Positions 1-8,037 of a stretch of 64,000 nt of DNA are shown here, in pieces (position 1 is the first letter of the stretch; every line of letters begins with the position of its first letter). Source of the DNA: Pedobacter sp. ok626 (GTDB taxonomy: Bacteria > Bacteroidota > Bacteroidia > Sphingobacteriales > Sphingobacteriaceae); assembly GCF_900100435.1 (NCBI RefSeq), contig NZ_FNEX01000001.1, positions 544,624 to 608,623 on the forward strand, read 5' to 3'. A program made the position numbers and the translations under genes. The notes under the pieces were generated by a model. The model searched no databases. It saw nothing but the letters and a program-made list of their open reading frames with translations, and was not told where the DNA came from.

Positions 1-1393
1 CGAAGGTAAATATGGGCATAAGGCCGGTAATGATGATTAGCTTAGCAAAAAAGATACCCTTACCATTTTCCAGACAGGCTCTTTTGATGATACCAAGTTT
101 GCTCATCCGGTTAAATTTCTCCGTGCCATTTTTATGTGAATTGTAATCAAGCGCTACAAAAATCCCTTCGACCATTACTACTGCACCATCAATGATGATC
201 CCGAAATCGATGGCCCCCATGGACAATAGGTTAGCCGACATGCCTTTCAGTTTTAAACAGATAAAGGCAAAAAGTAAGGCCAGTGGGATGATTATGGATA
301 CAATTAATGTAGTTCGCCAATCGGCCATAAAAAGAAACACAATCAGGGTTACAAAAATGATCCCTTCCAGCATATTGTGCATCACTGTATGTGTAGCAAA
401 ATTGACCAGATTTTCACGATCATAAAATGGACTGATTTTTACATCGCCTGGTAAAATATTCTCATTTACTTCCTTTATTTTCTCTTTTAAGGCAGTGATG
501 ACTTCGCTTGGGTTTTCACCCTTGCGCATCACAACAATACCTTCTACTACATCAGGATCACGGTCGCGGCCAACTTGTCCCAATCTGGGTAGGGCTGATT
601 CCGTAACCTCGGCAATGTTTTTTACATAAACGGGTGTTCCTTTAAAATTATCAACGATGATGTTCTTAATTTCATCAATGTTGTTCAATACACCAATTCC
701 TCTGACCACATAGGCTTGCCCGCTTTGTTCGATGACATCACCACCTACGTTGACATTACTTTTAGAAACGGCTTCGAAAAGTTCTGTTGCCGTTACACCA
801 TATTGAAGTGATTTTTGAGGATCGACAGTAATCTGGTAGGTCTTAACTTCGCCACCAAAACTAACTACATCGGCAATTCCTGGAACGGAAAGTAGCTCGC
901 GCTGAATTACCCAATCTTGTAGGGTTTTTAGTTCTCTTATTGATTTCTTATCGCTTTTTAAGGTATAGCGGAAGATCTCGCCGGTAGGGCCATAAGGCGG
1001 TTGTACCTCGGGTTTTGCACCTGCCGGAAGGTCAGCTTCATCCAGGTGATTGTTGACCTGCACACGGGCAAATTGATAATCTACATCATCTTCGAAGGTG
1101 ATTTTTACGACAGACAGGCCAAAAAGAGAAGAAGAACGGATACTGGTTCTTTTTTCAGTCGGGTTCATTGCAATCTCTAGCGGACGGGAAACGAACTTTT
1201 CTACCTCCTCTGCACTACGGCCCGGCCATTGCGTAATGATGGTGATATTGGTGTTGGTTACATCAGGGAAAGCTTCAATCGTGGTATGCTTGAAACTTAA
1301 ATAGCCCGCCAGAATTAATATGAAGGTGCTGAAGAAGATAAAATACTTATTCTTCAGGGAAAAATTTATAATAGACTTAATGAATTTATTCAT
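1..1393 (-). CDS. CzcA-type heavy-metal RND efflux permease (3' part missing)
   Basis: This is the inner-membrane proton-driven pump of a tripartite metal efflux system. The frame is open from an ATG at 1391-1393 to the window edge, giving about 464 N-terminal residues of a protein that is normally just over 1000. The first membrane helix (about residues 10-30) is followed by the periplasmic porter region, and the visible part ends in the early membrane-helix block. The helix motif GAIDFGIIIDGAVVMVE matches the DFG...DGA...VE signature of the divalent-cation HME-RND group (Zn/Co/Cd type). Cu/Ag pumps carry a different signature there, so divalent cations are the better guess. The gene starts 29 bases after the adaptor gene and is last in the visible regulator-kinase-TolC-adaptor-pump operon. 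Confidence 0.93.
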   Translation of the reverse strand, partial: MNKFIKSIINFSLKNKYFIFFSTFILILAGYLSFKHTTIEAFPDVTNTNITIITQWPGRSAEEVEKFVSRPLEIAMNPTEKRTSIRSSSLFGLSVVKITFEDDVDYQFARVQVNNHLDEADLPAGAKPEVQPPYGPTGEIFRYTLKSDKKSIRELKTLQDWVIQRELLSVPGIADVVSFGGEVKTYQITVDPQKSLQYGVTATELFEAVSKSNVNVGGDVIEQSGQAYVVRGIGVLNNIDEIKNIIVDNFKGTPVYVKNIAEVTESALPRLGQVGRDRDPDVVEGIVVMRKGENPSEVITALKEKIKEVNENILPGDVKISPFYDRENLVNFATHTVMHNMLEGIIFVTLIVFLFMADWRTTLIVSIIIPLALLFAFICLKLKGMSANLLSMGAIDFGIIIDGAVVMVEGIFVALDYNSHKNGTEKFNRMSKLGIIKRACLENGKGIFFAKLIIITGLMPIFTF

Positions 1394-1422
1394 TACAGTT
1401 TGGATTTAAAGGGTGAAGACGA

Positions 1423-2520
1423 TTATGGTTTCAAGCTGTCGTAAAGGAATAGCTGCTTAGAAGCAACCACACGGTCGCCAGTATTAAGCCCTTTGCTGAT
1501 GTAAGCCTTATCTTCAAATTTTCGGCTGAGTTCTATTTCCTGGATTCTGATTTTTTTAACCTGATCCAGTACTAATACATAATATTTATTGTTGTCAAAA
1601 ATGAGACAGTCTGGATGTACTGAAGGTAAGCTGATGCCGTTTTTAGTGGCGATCTGTACAGTGGCCATCATTCCTGGTTTTAGCAAATACCCTGGGTTAT
1701 TAATCACTACACGAGCATTCATTACTTTACTGTCATCATCTAGCATACTATAGATCTTGCTAATCTTACCTTTAAAGGACTTATCTGGATAAGAGAGAAT
1801 GGAAATACTTACTTCATCGCCCTCTTTTACCTTCGAAATGTCGCTTTCGTAGATATTAACCAATGCCCATACATCCGAAAGATCCGCCACAGTAAATAGA
1901 TTTTGATTGTTATCTGGTCTTACCTGCATATTACTCGTTACATTTTTTTCGGTTACAAAACCTGATAATGGCGATGTCAAAGCATAAACTCCATTTTTGT
2001 TACCACCGTTCAGATTTAAAATTGAACGGCTTCTTTTGTCTTCTGCTTGTTTTACCAACAAGTCGTTTTTAGCTTGCTCTAGCTCCAAAGCTGAGGTAAG
2101 TCCGCTGTTATATAGGTCTTGGACCAATTTTACATTACGCTGTGCATTGCTTAGCTCTGCTGAAGAGCTGATGGCTTCTTTATCAAAGCCCGCCATTTCG
2201 GCACTGGTCATAGTTGCTAACAATTGTCCTTTGCTCACGCGGTCGCCAAGTTTTATCGGAACGTTTTTCACATGACCACTTACCATTGGGTAAATCTTGG
2301 CCGTCTTTTCTTCGTTTGCAGTGATCTTTGCTGAGAAATTGATATCAGTTTGATTATTTGCACTTTTTACGGTGTCTATTTGGAGTCTTTTTATTAGTGA
2401 ATCTGTCAACTCAAACTTTTCATCTTTTGGTGTTTCCTTAGTCTCTTCAGTGCAGCTTGATAAAAATAAGGCGGCAGATAACGTGGTTAAAATCCCGATG
2501 TTTTTTAGCGTATTTTGCAT
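1423..2520 (-). CDS. RND efflux periplasmic adaptor (HlyD/CusB family)
   Basis: This is the membrane-fusion protein that links the CzcA-type pump to the TolC channel. The 365-residue protein has a lipoprotein signal (LFLSSC, cysteine near residue 23), so it is probably anchored by lipid in the periplasm. A barrel-sandwich half (YPMVSGHVKNVPIKLGDRV) starts near residue 80. It is followed by an alpha-helical hairpin rich in Ala, Glu and Lys, the second lipoyl half (SPLSGFVTEKNV), and a beta-barrel (ADLSDVWALVNIYESDISKV). No long His- or Met-rich metal-binding tail is visible. It lies 8 bases after the TolC gene and 29 before the pump gene. Confidence 0.92.
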   Translation of the reverse strand: MQNTLKNIGILTTLSAALFLSSCTEETKETPKDEKFELTDSLIKRLQIDTVKSANNQTDINFSAKITANEEKTAKIYPMVSGHVKNVPIKLGDRVSKGQLLATMTSAEMAGFDKEAISSSAELSNAQRNVKLVQDLYNSGLTSALELEQAKNDLLVKQAEDKRSRSILNLNGGNKNGVYALTSPLSGFVTEKNVTSNMQVRPDNNQNLFTVADLSDVWALVNIYESDISKVKEGDEVSISILSYPDKSFKGKISKIYSMLDDDSKVMNARVVINNPGYLLKPGMMATVQIATKNGISLPSVHPDCLIFDNNKYYVLVLDQVKKIRIQEIELSRKFEDKAYISKGLNTGDRVVASKQLFLYDSLKP

Positions 2521-2528
2521 ATGTGCGT

Positions 2529-3818
2529 TTATTTAAAAATGGTGGATCCTGTTACAAAATTGATTTCTTCTTTCGCGTTCATGCGCTCATATTTTAAGCT
2601 GTTCATCTGAAGGGTACTCGCCTTATAGGAATCATAAAAATCAAGAAACTCGATCAGGCCAATATTTCTGTTTTTGAAGTTTTTGATGACCTCAGCAATC
2701 AGTTTGTCAAAGTCCGCATTGAAGTTTTTATCGAAACCTTGGTATAGGCTCTCTGTCCGTAGTGCCGAAGTATAGCTGTTGTGAACCTCGTTTTCCAATT
2801 GCGCGTCCTGTTGTTGCAGTTGGACTTTTTGAGCATCAATTGCAATTCTGGCTTTTTTAATCTCTCCCTGATTCCTGTTAAATAGGGGTAAAGGGAGTTT
2901 AATTCCAATACCTGTATAATTATCGGGGTAACTTCCTTTTAGATCATAGCTTAGAGAGAACTCTACATCTGGTATGGCGTTAGCCTTTTGTAGCTTTAAG
3001 TTATTTTCGGCATATCTGATACCTGTTTTCGCTAATTGCAAATCCGCTCTGTTGTTACGTGCAGAATCTAGTAGGTTTGTATACACCTGTTTGTTTAACT
3101 GGTAGTTCTGTTCTTCCTCGGGAGATACAACCAAAACAAGCTCTGCATCAGGTTGCAGGTTGGTCATCAGTTTAATCTCAGTTTGCCAATCTTCAATCTC
3201 ATTCATTAGTGCACTGTATTCACCCTGTAAGGAGTAGAGTAAAGACTTAATGCGTATGATGTCTTTAACGGCCACATTACCTAGTTTTAACTGCTGCTCA
3301 TTGGCGCTTAATAGCAATTTCAAGGAGTTGATTTGCTGTTCGTAAATTTTGGCAGACTGTTGATTGTAATAGGTTTTGTAAAAGGTAGAATTGAGGTTAA
3401 AACGTAGTGTACGCATCAAATCAAAGTATTGGTATTCTGCTAGTTTGACCCCGGCAGTAGCCAATTGAATATTTTTATTCCGCTTTCCAGCTAGTTTGAT
3501 CATTTGAGATAGCGCAGCCTGGTACTGTCCGGTGGCCTTGCTAGTTTCGAGGAATCTTTTAGTCTCAGGGTTGTAAAGCAAGTTTTCGTAGCTTATTTCA
3601 GGATTATCGAATAGCCTGGCGGTAATTACATCAGCTTTGGCCTGGTCGGTTTGATATTGCCGGGCAATTAGTTGGTAATTGCTTTGTATGAAATGTTTCT
3701 CCGCGTCTGATAAACTGAGCTGAATGACATTTTTGGTTTGAGCAGATGTTGCAGTTGTCATAAACAACAGTGCTAACATGCTCATAAGTGAATTGAATTT
3801 TAGAGATAAGCGGACCAT
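2529..3818 (-). CDS. TolC family outer-membrane efflux channel
   Basis: This is the outer-membrane exit duct of the metal efflux system. The 429-residue protein has a signal peptide (residues about 1-26, ending TSAQ) and two OEP-type repeats rich in long helices. The motif IGIKLPLPLFNRNQGEIKKA near residue 305 is the usual turn after the second beta-strand pair in CzcC/CusC-like proteins. The start chosen is the ATG directly before the signal peptide. It is third in the operon, 68 bases after the kinase gene and 8 before the adaptor gene. Confidence 0.92.
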   Translation of the reverse strand: MVRLSLKFNSLMSMLALLFMTTATSAQTKNVIQLSLSDAEKHFIQSNYQLIARQYQTDQAKADVITARLFDNPEISYENLLYNPETKRFLETSKATGQYQAALSQMIKLAGKRNKNIQLATAGVKLAEYQYFDLMRTLRFNLNSTFYKTYYNQQSAKIYEQQINSLKLLLSANEQQLKLGNVAVKDIIRIKSLLYSLQGEYSALMNEIEDWQTEIKLMTNLQPDAELVLVVSPEEEQNYQLNKQVYTNLLDSARNNRADLQLAKTGIRYAENNLKLQKANAIPDVEFSLSYDLKGSYPDNYTGIGIKLPLPLFNRNQGEIKKARIAIDAQKVQLQQQDAQLENEVHNSYTSALRTESLYQGFDKNFNADFDKLIAEVIKNFKNRNIGLIEFLDFYDSYKASTLQMNSLKYERMNAKEEINFVTGSTIFK

Positions 3819-3886
3819 TTGTGTATCGTTTGGTCAAACCTATCCTTATGGCATTAAAGGAAAATTAAACAGAAATTAAAATGGGA

Positions 3887-5245
3887 TTAAAACTTTGGGA
3901 AGACAACCTTTATAGTTGTGCCTTGGCCTTTTTGTGACCTTGCAGTGATACTGCCTTTATAAAGAGTGATGATTTTGTGAGCCATATACAATCCCATACC
4001 ACTACCTGTATACCCACTTTCAACTGCTGAACTGTAAAATGGTTTGAAAATCTCCTTAAGTTCTGCTTCAGCTATTCCTATTCCCTGGTCTGTAAAGGAA
4101 AGGTGGATCTCTGAGGATTGTAAATCAAGCAGGCATTGAACCGCTTGGTTGTCTGAAAATTTAAAGGCGTTAGATACAATGTTGTTGAGCGCAATATGTA
4201 ATAAAATGGGATTGGCTTCAACCAATAACTCAGTTTCATTTTCAGGTAGATTCCTCATCTCAATCTGAAGGGTAAGTGCTGAACGATCCTTCCATTCCTT
4301 TTGTAAGGCCCATAAGATTTCATCGATGCGAACGGGACTAAGTTTCGAAGAAGCAAAGTGAAGATCGGCTTGAGCCAGATTTACCAGTCCGGTAATGATG
4401 CTTTCCATTTTTCCTGCATCTTCCAGTACCGAGTTTAATGCTTTTTGGTAATCTTGTTTTTCACGTTCTTGCGAGAGTGCCAGCTCTGCAGCAATGGTCA
4501 TTCTGGTTATGGGGGTTCTGAGTTCGTGCGAAGCATTAGCAACAAAGGTTCTTTGTAGTACAAAAGCTTGTTCTATATGTTCCATTAGGGCATTAAAATT
4601 ACGGGCCAGTAGATTAATCTCATCTTTGTTTTTTCCCTCTTGCACCCTAAAATGTAGATTGTTGGATTTAATTTGCTTGACTTCTCCAATAAAGCGGTCT
4701 AAAGGACTTAAAATTTTCTTAGCAATCCATCTGCCCGAGAGGAGGAGACCGATAAAGATGAGCACAAAAATGACCAGCATGATTTTTCGTAATTTATCAA
4801 GACGATAATAGGTGCTTTGATCAACAGCTGAGGCTATAATTACAAAATCACCCTGATTATCTTTATAATAGATGCCGACTACTTGTCTTTCTCCATCTTT
4901 AAATTTGAGTTTACCTAGGTTTCTTACTTTATTAATGGTGCTGGTACTCCAGTATTGCTGATCATCACCAATAAATGCCGCATTGTTTTTGGAGTTGTAG
5001 ATTCGGATCACTTCTCCATTTAGTTTCTCCAGATACAAATTTCTCACCTTGCTTAGCGAATCTGTAGAGATCTCATCAGCTTCCAGATACAGCTTTGCAG
5101 TTACCATAGTCCGATCAGTAAGTCGCGCAAAGAAGTCGGCCTCCAGAAATTTAAGAAAAGTGAAATAAATGGCCGACAATAATATCAGCATGACTAATGT
5201 ACTGCTTAAGGTAAAATATAAAGCGAGTCTGTCTCTGATCTTCAT
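3887..5245 (-). CDS. Sensor histidine kinase of the metal efflux operon
   Basis: This membrane kinase probably senses periplasmic metal and phosphorylates the adjacent OmpR-type regulator. The 452-residue protein has a membrane helix at about residues 10-30, a periplasmic domain of about 120 residues, and a second helix near 155-170. HAMP, HisKA (H-box ASHELRTPITRM) and HATPase_c follow, the last with DQGIGI and GSGMGLYMAHKI boxes. The layout is that of CusS/CzcS-type sensors. It begins 5 bases after the response regulator stop, so the two are certainly co-transcribed, and the efflux genes follow. The inducing metal cannot be read from the sequence. Confidence 0.93.
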   Translation of the reverse strand: MKIRDRLALYFTLSSTLVMLILLSAIYFTFLKFLEADFFARLTDRTMVTAKLYLEADEISTDSLSKVRNLYLEKLNGEVIRIYNSKNNAAFIGDDQQYWSTSTINKVRNLGKLKFKDGERQVVGIYYKDNQGDFVIIASAVDQSTYYRLDKLRKIMLVIFVLIFIGLLLSGRWIAKKILSPLDRFIGEVKQIKSNNLHFRVQEGKNKDEINLLARNFNALMEHIEQAFVLQRTFVANASHELRTPITRMTIAAELALSQEREKQDYQKALNSVLEDAGKMESIITGLVNLAQADLHFASSKLSPVRIDEILWALQKEWKDRSALTLQIEMRNLPENETELLVEANPILLHIALNNIVSNAFKFSDNQAVQCLLDLQSSEIHLSFTDQGIGIAEAELKEIFKPFYSSAVESGYTGSGMGLYMAHKIITLYKGSITARSQKGQGTTIKVVFPKF

Positions 5246-5250
5246 GCTTG

Positions 5251-5931
5251 TTACTTAAGGATGTAGCCCATGTTTATTTTAGTGTGGATGAGCTTCCTAT
5301 CAAATCCTTTTTCTATTTTGTTACGTAAAAAGTTTACATATACATCAATTACATTGGTGCCAGTATCAAAGTTAATGTCCCATGCATTTTCGGCAATGTA
5401 CTGTCTTGAAAGTAGGCGGTTTGGATTGCGTAAAAATAGTTCGAGTAGAGTAAATTCTTTGGCGGTAAGCTCTATTGGTACACCAGCCCGTTGCACCTCT
5501 TTGCTATATGTATTTAAGCTGATGTCATCAAAGCTGAGCATTTGATCATCAGTTTTCTCCGGTTGAAACTGATTTCTTCTCAGTAAAGCTTCGATCCTTG
5601 CCAGCAGTTCCTTAAAATGAAATGGTTTTACCAGGTAATCATCTGCACCCGACTTTAGCCCGGTCACTTTATCATCAATGGAACCCAAGGCAGTAAGCAT
5701 GAGTATTGGCAGCGTTTTATGAGTTGTTCTAAGTTGCCGACAAAGTTCTATTCCATTAAGTCCAGGCATCATAAGATCAAGGATGACCAAATCGAAATTA
5801 TTAGTTTGAAAACTTTCGAGCGCCTGAATACCGTTGCTAATGCTGGTTATTTCATACCCATATTCTTCCAATCCGGTTTTAATCAATTCGGCTATTTTCA
5901 GGTCGTCCTCTGCTAATCCAATTTTAAACAT
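5251..5931 (-). CDS. OmpR/CusR-family response regulator
   Basis: This DNA-binding regulator is the first gene of the metal efflux operon. The 226-residue protein has a receiver domain (acidic pair D9/D10, phospho-acceptor D52 in LVILDLMMPG, T80, K102). Its C-terminal OmpR winged helix starts near residue 130 and ends in the expected INMGYIL. A TATATTTG box on the minus strand (5937-5944) lies 5 bases before the ATG. If it is the -7 element, the transcript would be almost leaderless, but no matching -33 box is seen. Autoregulation of the operon is likely by analogy with CusR/CzcR. Confidence 0.94.
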   Translation of the reverse strand: MFKIGLAEDDLKIAELIKTGLEEYGYEITSISNGIQALESFQTNNFDLVILDLMMPGLNGIELCRQLRTTHKTLPILMLTALGSIDDKVTGLKSGADDYLVKPFHFKELLARIEALLRRNQFQPEKTDDQMLSFDDISLNTYSKEVQRAGVPIELTAKEFTLLELFLRNPNRLLSRQYIAENAWDINFDTGTNVIDVYVNFLRNKIEKGFDRKLIHTKINMGYILK

Positions 5932-5991
5932 GCTTGCAAATATAAAAGGGAAATTTACTTAATTGCCATTGTAGCTTAGAATGTGGTGTAT

Positions 5992-6897
5992 TTAAATCTT
6001 CACTTTTAAGGTGTTCGTTAAATAATCGCGGGTAATCTGACCACTTTGCAATGGTGTGCGGTCTTTTACAGGAACGGCATCTAGCTCAACAATTGCATAT
6101 CCATTGTAGTTTATGGTTTTTAATGCAGCTAGTATGGCAGGTAAGTCAACGCGCCCCTGGCCAAGCTCTACAAAAATATAGCCTTTAGCATCTGTGGTAT
6201 TTTTTACATCCTTGATGTGCAGACAATCTAATCGGTCTTTATATTTCAATATTGCCGCTGTAGGATCTCCGCCACCTTGTTGGTAATGGGCTACATCCAG
6301 TAAAAGTTTAACATACTTTGGATCCGAATGTTGTAAAATTATAGCCACCTCTTCTGGTGTTTGTCCAAGCTGCCCCATGTGATTATGGTAAGTTGTTTTT
6401 ATTCCAATAGCGGCAGTCCTTTTTCCAATTTCATTTAACAATTTTGCATATTTTATCAGGTCTTCATTTGTTACTGGGCCTGACTTAGGACGTGAGGAAT
6501 TGGTAACTTGTATGCTGTCGCCACCAAGAATTTTAACAAAACGAGCGCTTTCTATATGTTTGGCGATTTCGGCTTCATCATTACCCGTGTTCATATTAGC
6601 ATTGCCACTCGAATACATGGCTAGTTTTAATTTTGCGTCTTTTAGTAATTTGATTAGTTCGTCGGGTTTCTGGCCAAATTCTGTAAAAGCATTGGCTCTT
6701 AGCTGGATTCCTTTAAAACCGAGTGAAGATATATCCTGAATGGATTGTTTAATGTTATTGCCCCAGGTGATTGCAGCGTAGCCATATTGAATTGCAAAAG
6801 GGGAAATTACGCTTGCAAATAAGTTGGATGATGCCATCAAAGGCGCGGCGGATAGCAGGCTGATTTGAGTAAGAAAACTACGGCGTGATTGTTTCAT
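5992..6897 (-). CDS. Sugar phosphate isomerase/epimerase-like TIM-barrel protein, exported
   Basis: This member of the xylose-isomerase-like TIM-barrel superfamily (AP endonuclease family 2 fold) has 301 residues. The N-terminus carries a twin-arginine-like signal (RRSFL at residues 4-8, then a hydrophobic stretch to ASSNLFA), so it probably acts in the periplasm. Metal-ligand segments typical of the fold are visible: TTYHNHMGQLG, LLLDVAHYQQGG, CLHIKDV, and a final E in AIVELDAVP. The exact sugar substrate is unknown; many Bacteroidota paralogues exist. It stands alone between the efflux operon and the repeat-protein gene. Confidence 0.85.
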   Translation of the reverse strand: MKQSRRSFLTQISLLSAAPLMASSNLFASVISPFAIQYGYAAITWGNNIKQSIQDISSLGFKGIQLRANAFTEFGQKPDELIKLLKDAKLKLAMYSSGNANMNTGNDEAEIAKHIESARFVKILGGDSIQVTNSSRPKSGPVTNEDLIKYAKLLNEIGKRTAAIGIKTTYHNHMGQLGQTPEEVAIILQHSDPKYVKLLLDVAHYQQGGGDPTAAILKYKDRLDCLHIKDVKNTTDAKGYIFVELGQGRVDLPAILAALKTINYNGYAIVELDAVPVKDRTPLQSGQITRDYLTNTLKVKI

Positions 6898-6951
6898 GTG
6901 TTCTTTTTTAGGGGGTTGAAGTGTTAATATACGCCGAATTTAATTTTATAC

Positions 6952-6979
6952 AAAAAAAGAGGTGCCATTAAGCACCTCT
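6952..6979 (-). terminator. Rho-independent terminator of the repeat-protein gene
   Basis: On the minus strand an 8-bp perfect stem (AGAGGTGC / GCACCTCT, loop of 6) is followed by seven Ts. It lies about 55 bases past the stop of the minus-strand gene at 7033-7380 and just upstream of the isomerase gene, so it separates the two. Confidence 0.85.
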
Positions 6980-7013
6980 CCTAAAATTGAATCTAAAACA
7001 ATTATTTATTTTT

Positions 7014-7064
7014 CTTTACCGCTTTATTTTCTTTACCGCTTTATTTTCTTTACCGCTTTATTTT
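7014..7064. repeat. Three perfect 17-bp tandem repeats over a stop codon
   Basis: The unit CTTTACCGCTTTATTTT is present three times (7014-7030, 7031-7047, 7048-7064). The array covers the 3' end of the small gene at 7033-7380. Because 17 is not a multiple of three, each copy is read in a new frame, and the present stop lies inside the second unit. Confidence 0.95.
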
Positions 7065-7380
7065 CTTTATAGCGCATATCAGGTGTGCCATCTTTTTTGG
7101 TTGGTGCAGCAACTGGTTTTACTACAGCTTTTGCTTTATTTTCTTTAAGACGCATGTCTGGTGTACCGTCTTTTTTTAAACCCTCTACCTTTGTTTTAGT
7201 AGTTACAGTTGTTGTTGGAGCAGCTTTAACTCCTTTTTTTACAGGTGCAGTAACTGTTTTAACTTCTTTTTTCACCACTTTTTTTGCTGGTGCATTGTGT
7301 ACAGCAGTTGCTGGTGTTTGGGCAAATGTGGTAGTTAAACCTAATGCCATAATTGCGATTAATCCTAATAATTTTTTCAT
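7033..7380 (-). CDS. Small secreted Lys-rich protein with KKDGTPDMR repeats
   Basis: I recognise the motif as common in small Sphingobacteriaceae proteins, but know of no assigned function. The 115-residue product has a Sec signal peptide (residues 1-21, ending TTFAQ), a Lys/Ala/Val/Thr-rich low-complexity middle, and two copies of a KKDGTPDMR-[LY]-KENKA unit at about 69-85 and 95-110. It is strongly basic and probably disordered, exported to the periplasm or surface. The last residues (KKIKR) are set by a 17-bp tandem repeat; with a single unit the protein would end VKKNK. It is monocistronic, with its own terminator. Confidence 0.8.
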   Translation of the reverse strand: MKKLLGLIAIMALGLTTTFAQTPATAVHNAPAKKVVKKEVKTVTAPVKKGVKAAPTTTVTTKTKVEGLKKDGTPDMRLKENKAKAVVKPVAAPTKKDGTPDMRYKENKAVKKIKR

Positions 7381-7485
7381 GGTTTCTGTTTTTATTTCTA
7401 TTCGTTAATTGTATTGTAAAGTTGAAATAATTAAATGAAGATTACATGAAGAGGAGTAAGATGCTTATGTTAAAGTAAATATGCT

Positions 7486-7493
7486 TACCTTTG
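7486..7493 (+). promoter_or_regulatory. Bacteroidota -7 promoter element (TACCTTTG)
   Basis: TACCTTTG fits TAnnTTTG exactly and sits 10 bases before the ATG of the DnaJ-KTSC gene. No clear TTTG is present 19 bases upstream, so the promoter is supported by one box only. Confidence 0.5.
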
Positions 7494-7503
7494 CGCAAAT
7501 TTT

Positions 7504-7950
7504 ATGAAGAAGATCACTGATTACAGAAAACTATTAGGTGTACAAAAGGATGCCGAATTAAAAGAATTGAAATCCATTTACAGGAATTTAATGAAAGACT
7601 GGCACCCTGATAAGTTTCAGGACAGCGAAGAAGCTAAACTTGATGCCGAAGCTAAAAGTAAGGAAATCATTGAAGCTTATCATTTCCTGGTAAGTATAGC
7701 TCCAGAAACACTTGCACTTTCTATTGATGAATATACGCAAACTACTGCTACTTGTGGTATTGCTGATTACAATTGGGCCGGTTTAGTACTTACTGTGCAC
7801 TTTTTGGATGGCAGTGCTTATGAATATTTTGGTGTGCCTAAAGCGGTTTATGTGAAGTTGGTAAATGCTGACTCACCTGGTAGATTTGCACGTCGTCATA
7901 TTTTTGGTTCTTTTCCTTACAGAAATATTGCCAAATTACAAACGGCTTAA
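7504..7950 (+). CDS. J-domain protein with C-terminal KTSC domain
   Basis: The 148-residue cytoplasmic protein joins an N-terminal J domain (residues about 4-70, HPD at 34-36) to a C-terminal KTSC domain (about 88-145; the pattern Y-N...L-x-V-x-F-x-D-G-S-x-Y-x-Y and DSPGRFARRHI). J domains stimulate the ATPase of DnaK through HPD. KTSC domains also occur fused to lysyl-tRNA synthetase and have no firm function. There is no Gly/Phe linker, zinc finger or DnaJ C-terminal domain, so this is a specialised co-chaperone rather than DnaJ. Confidence 0.85.
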   Translation: MKKITDYRKLLGVQKDAELKELKSIYRNLMKDWHPDKFQDSEEAKLDAEAKSKEIIEAYHFLVSIAPETLALSIDEYTQTTATCGIADYNWAGLVLTVHFLDGSAYEYFGVPKAVYVKLVNADSPGRFARRHIFGSFPYRNIAKLQTA

Positions 7951-7995
7951 TACCGTGTAAAAAAAATACTTTACTTATAGGTTAAAGGAATAATC

Positions 7996-8035
7996 GTTCG
8001 TAGCTTTGGTACAACATACGATAAAAGCTACGAAC
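7996..8035. promoter_or_regulatory. 12-bp perfect inverted repeat over a -7 box
   Basis: GTTCGTAGCTTT (7996-8007) is repeated inverted as AAAGCTACGAAC (8024-8035) with 16 bases between. The left arm contains most of a TAGCTTTG -7 element (8001-8008). Transcription would then begin in the loop, which makes a DNA operator more likely than an RNA hairpin. It ends 2 bases before the TTG start of the next gene. Confidence 0.5.
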
Positions 8036-8037
8036 TA

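Noticed and set aside
192..1304. Plus-strand open frames inside the first 1.4 kb
   Set aside because: They lie opposite the minus-strand RND pump frame, which is open to the window edge and has clear family motifs.
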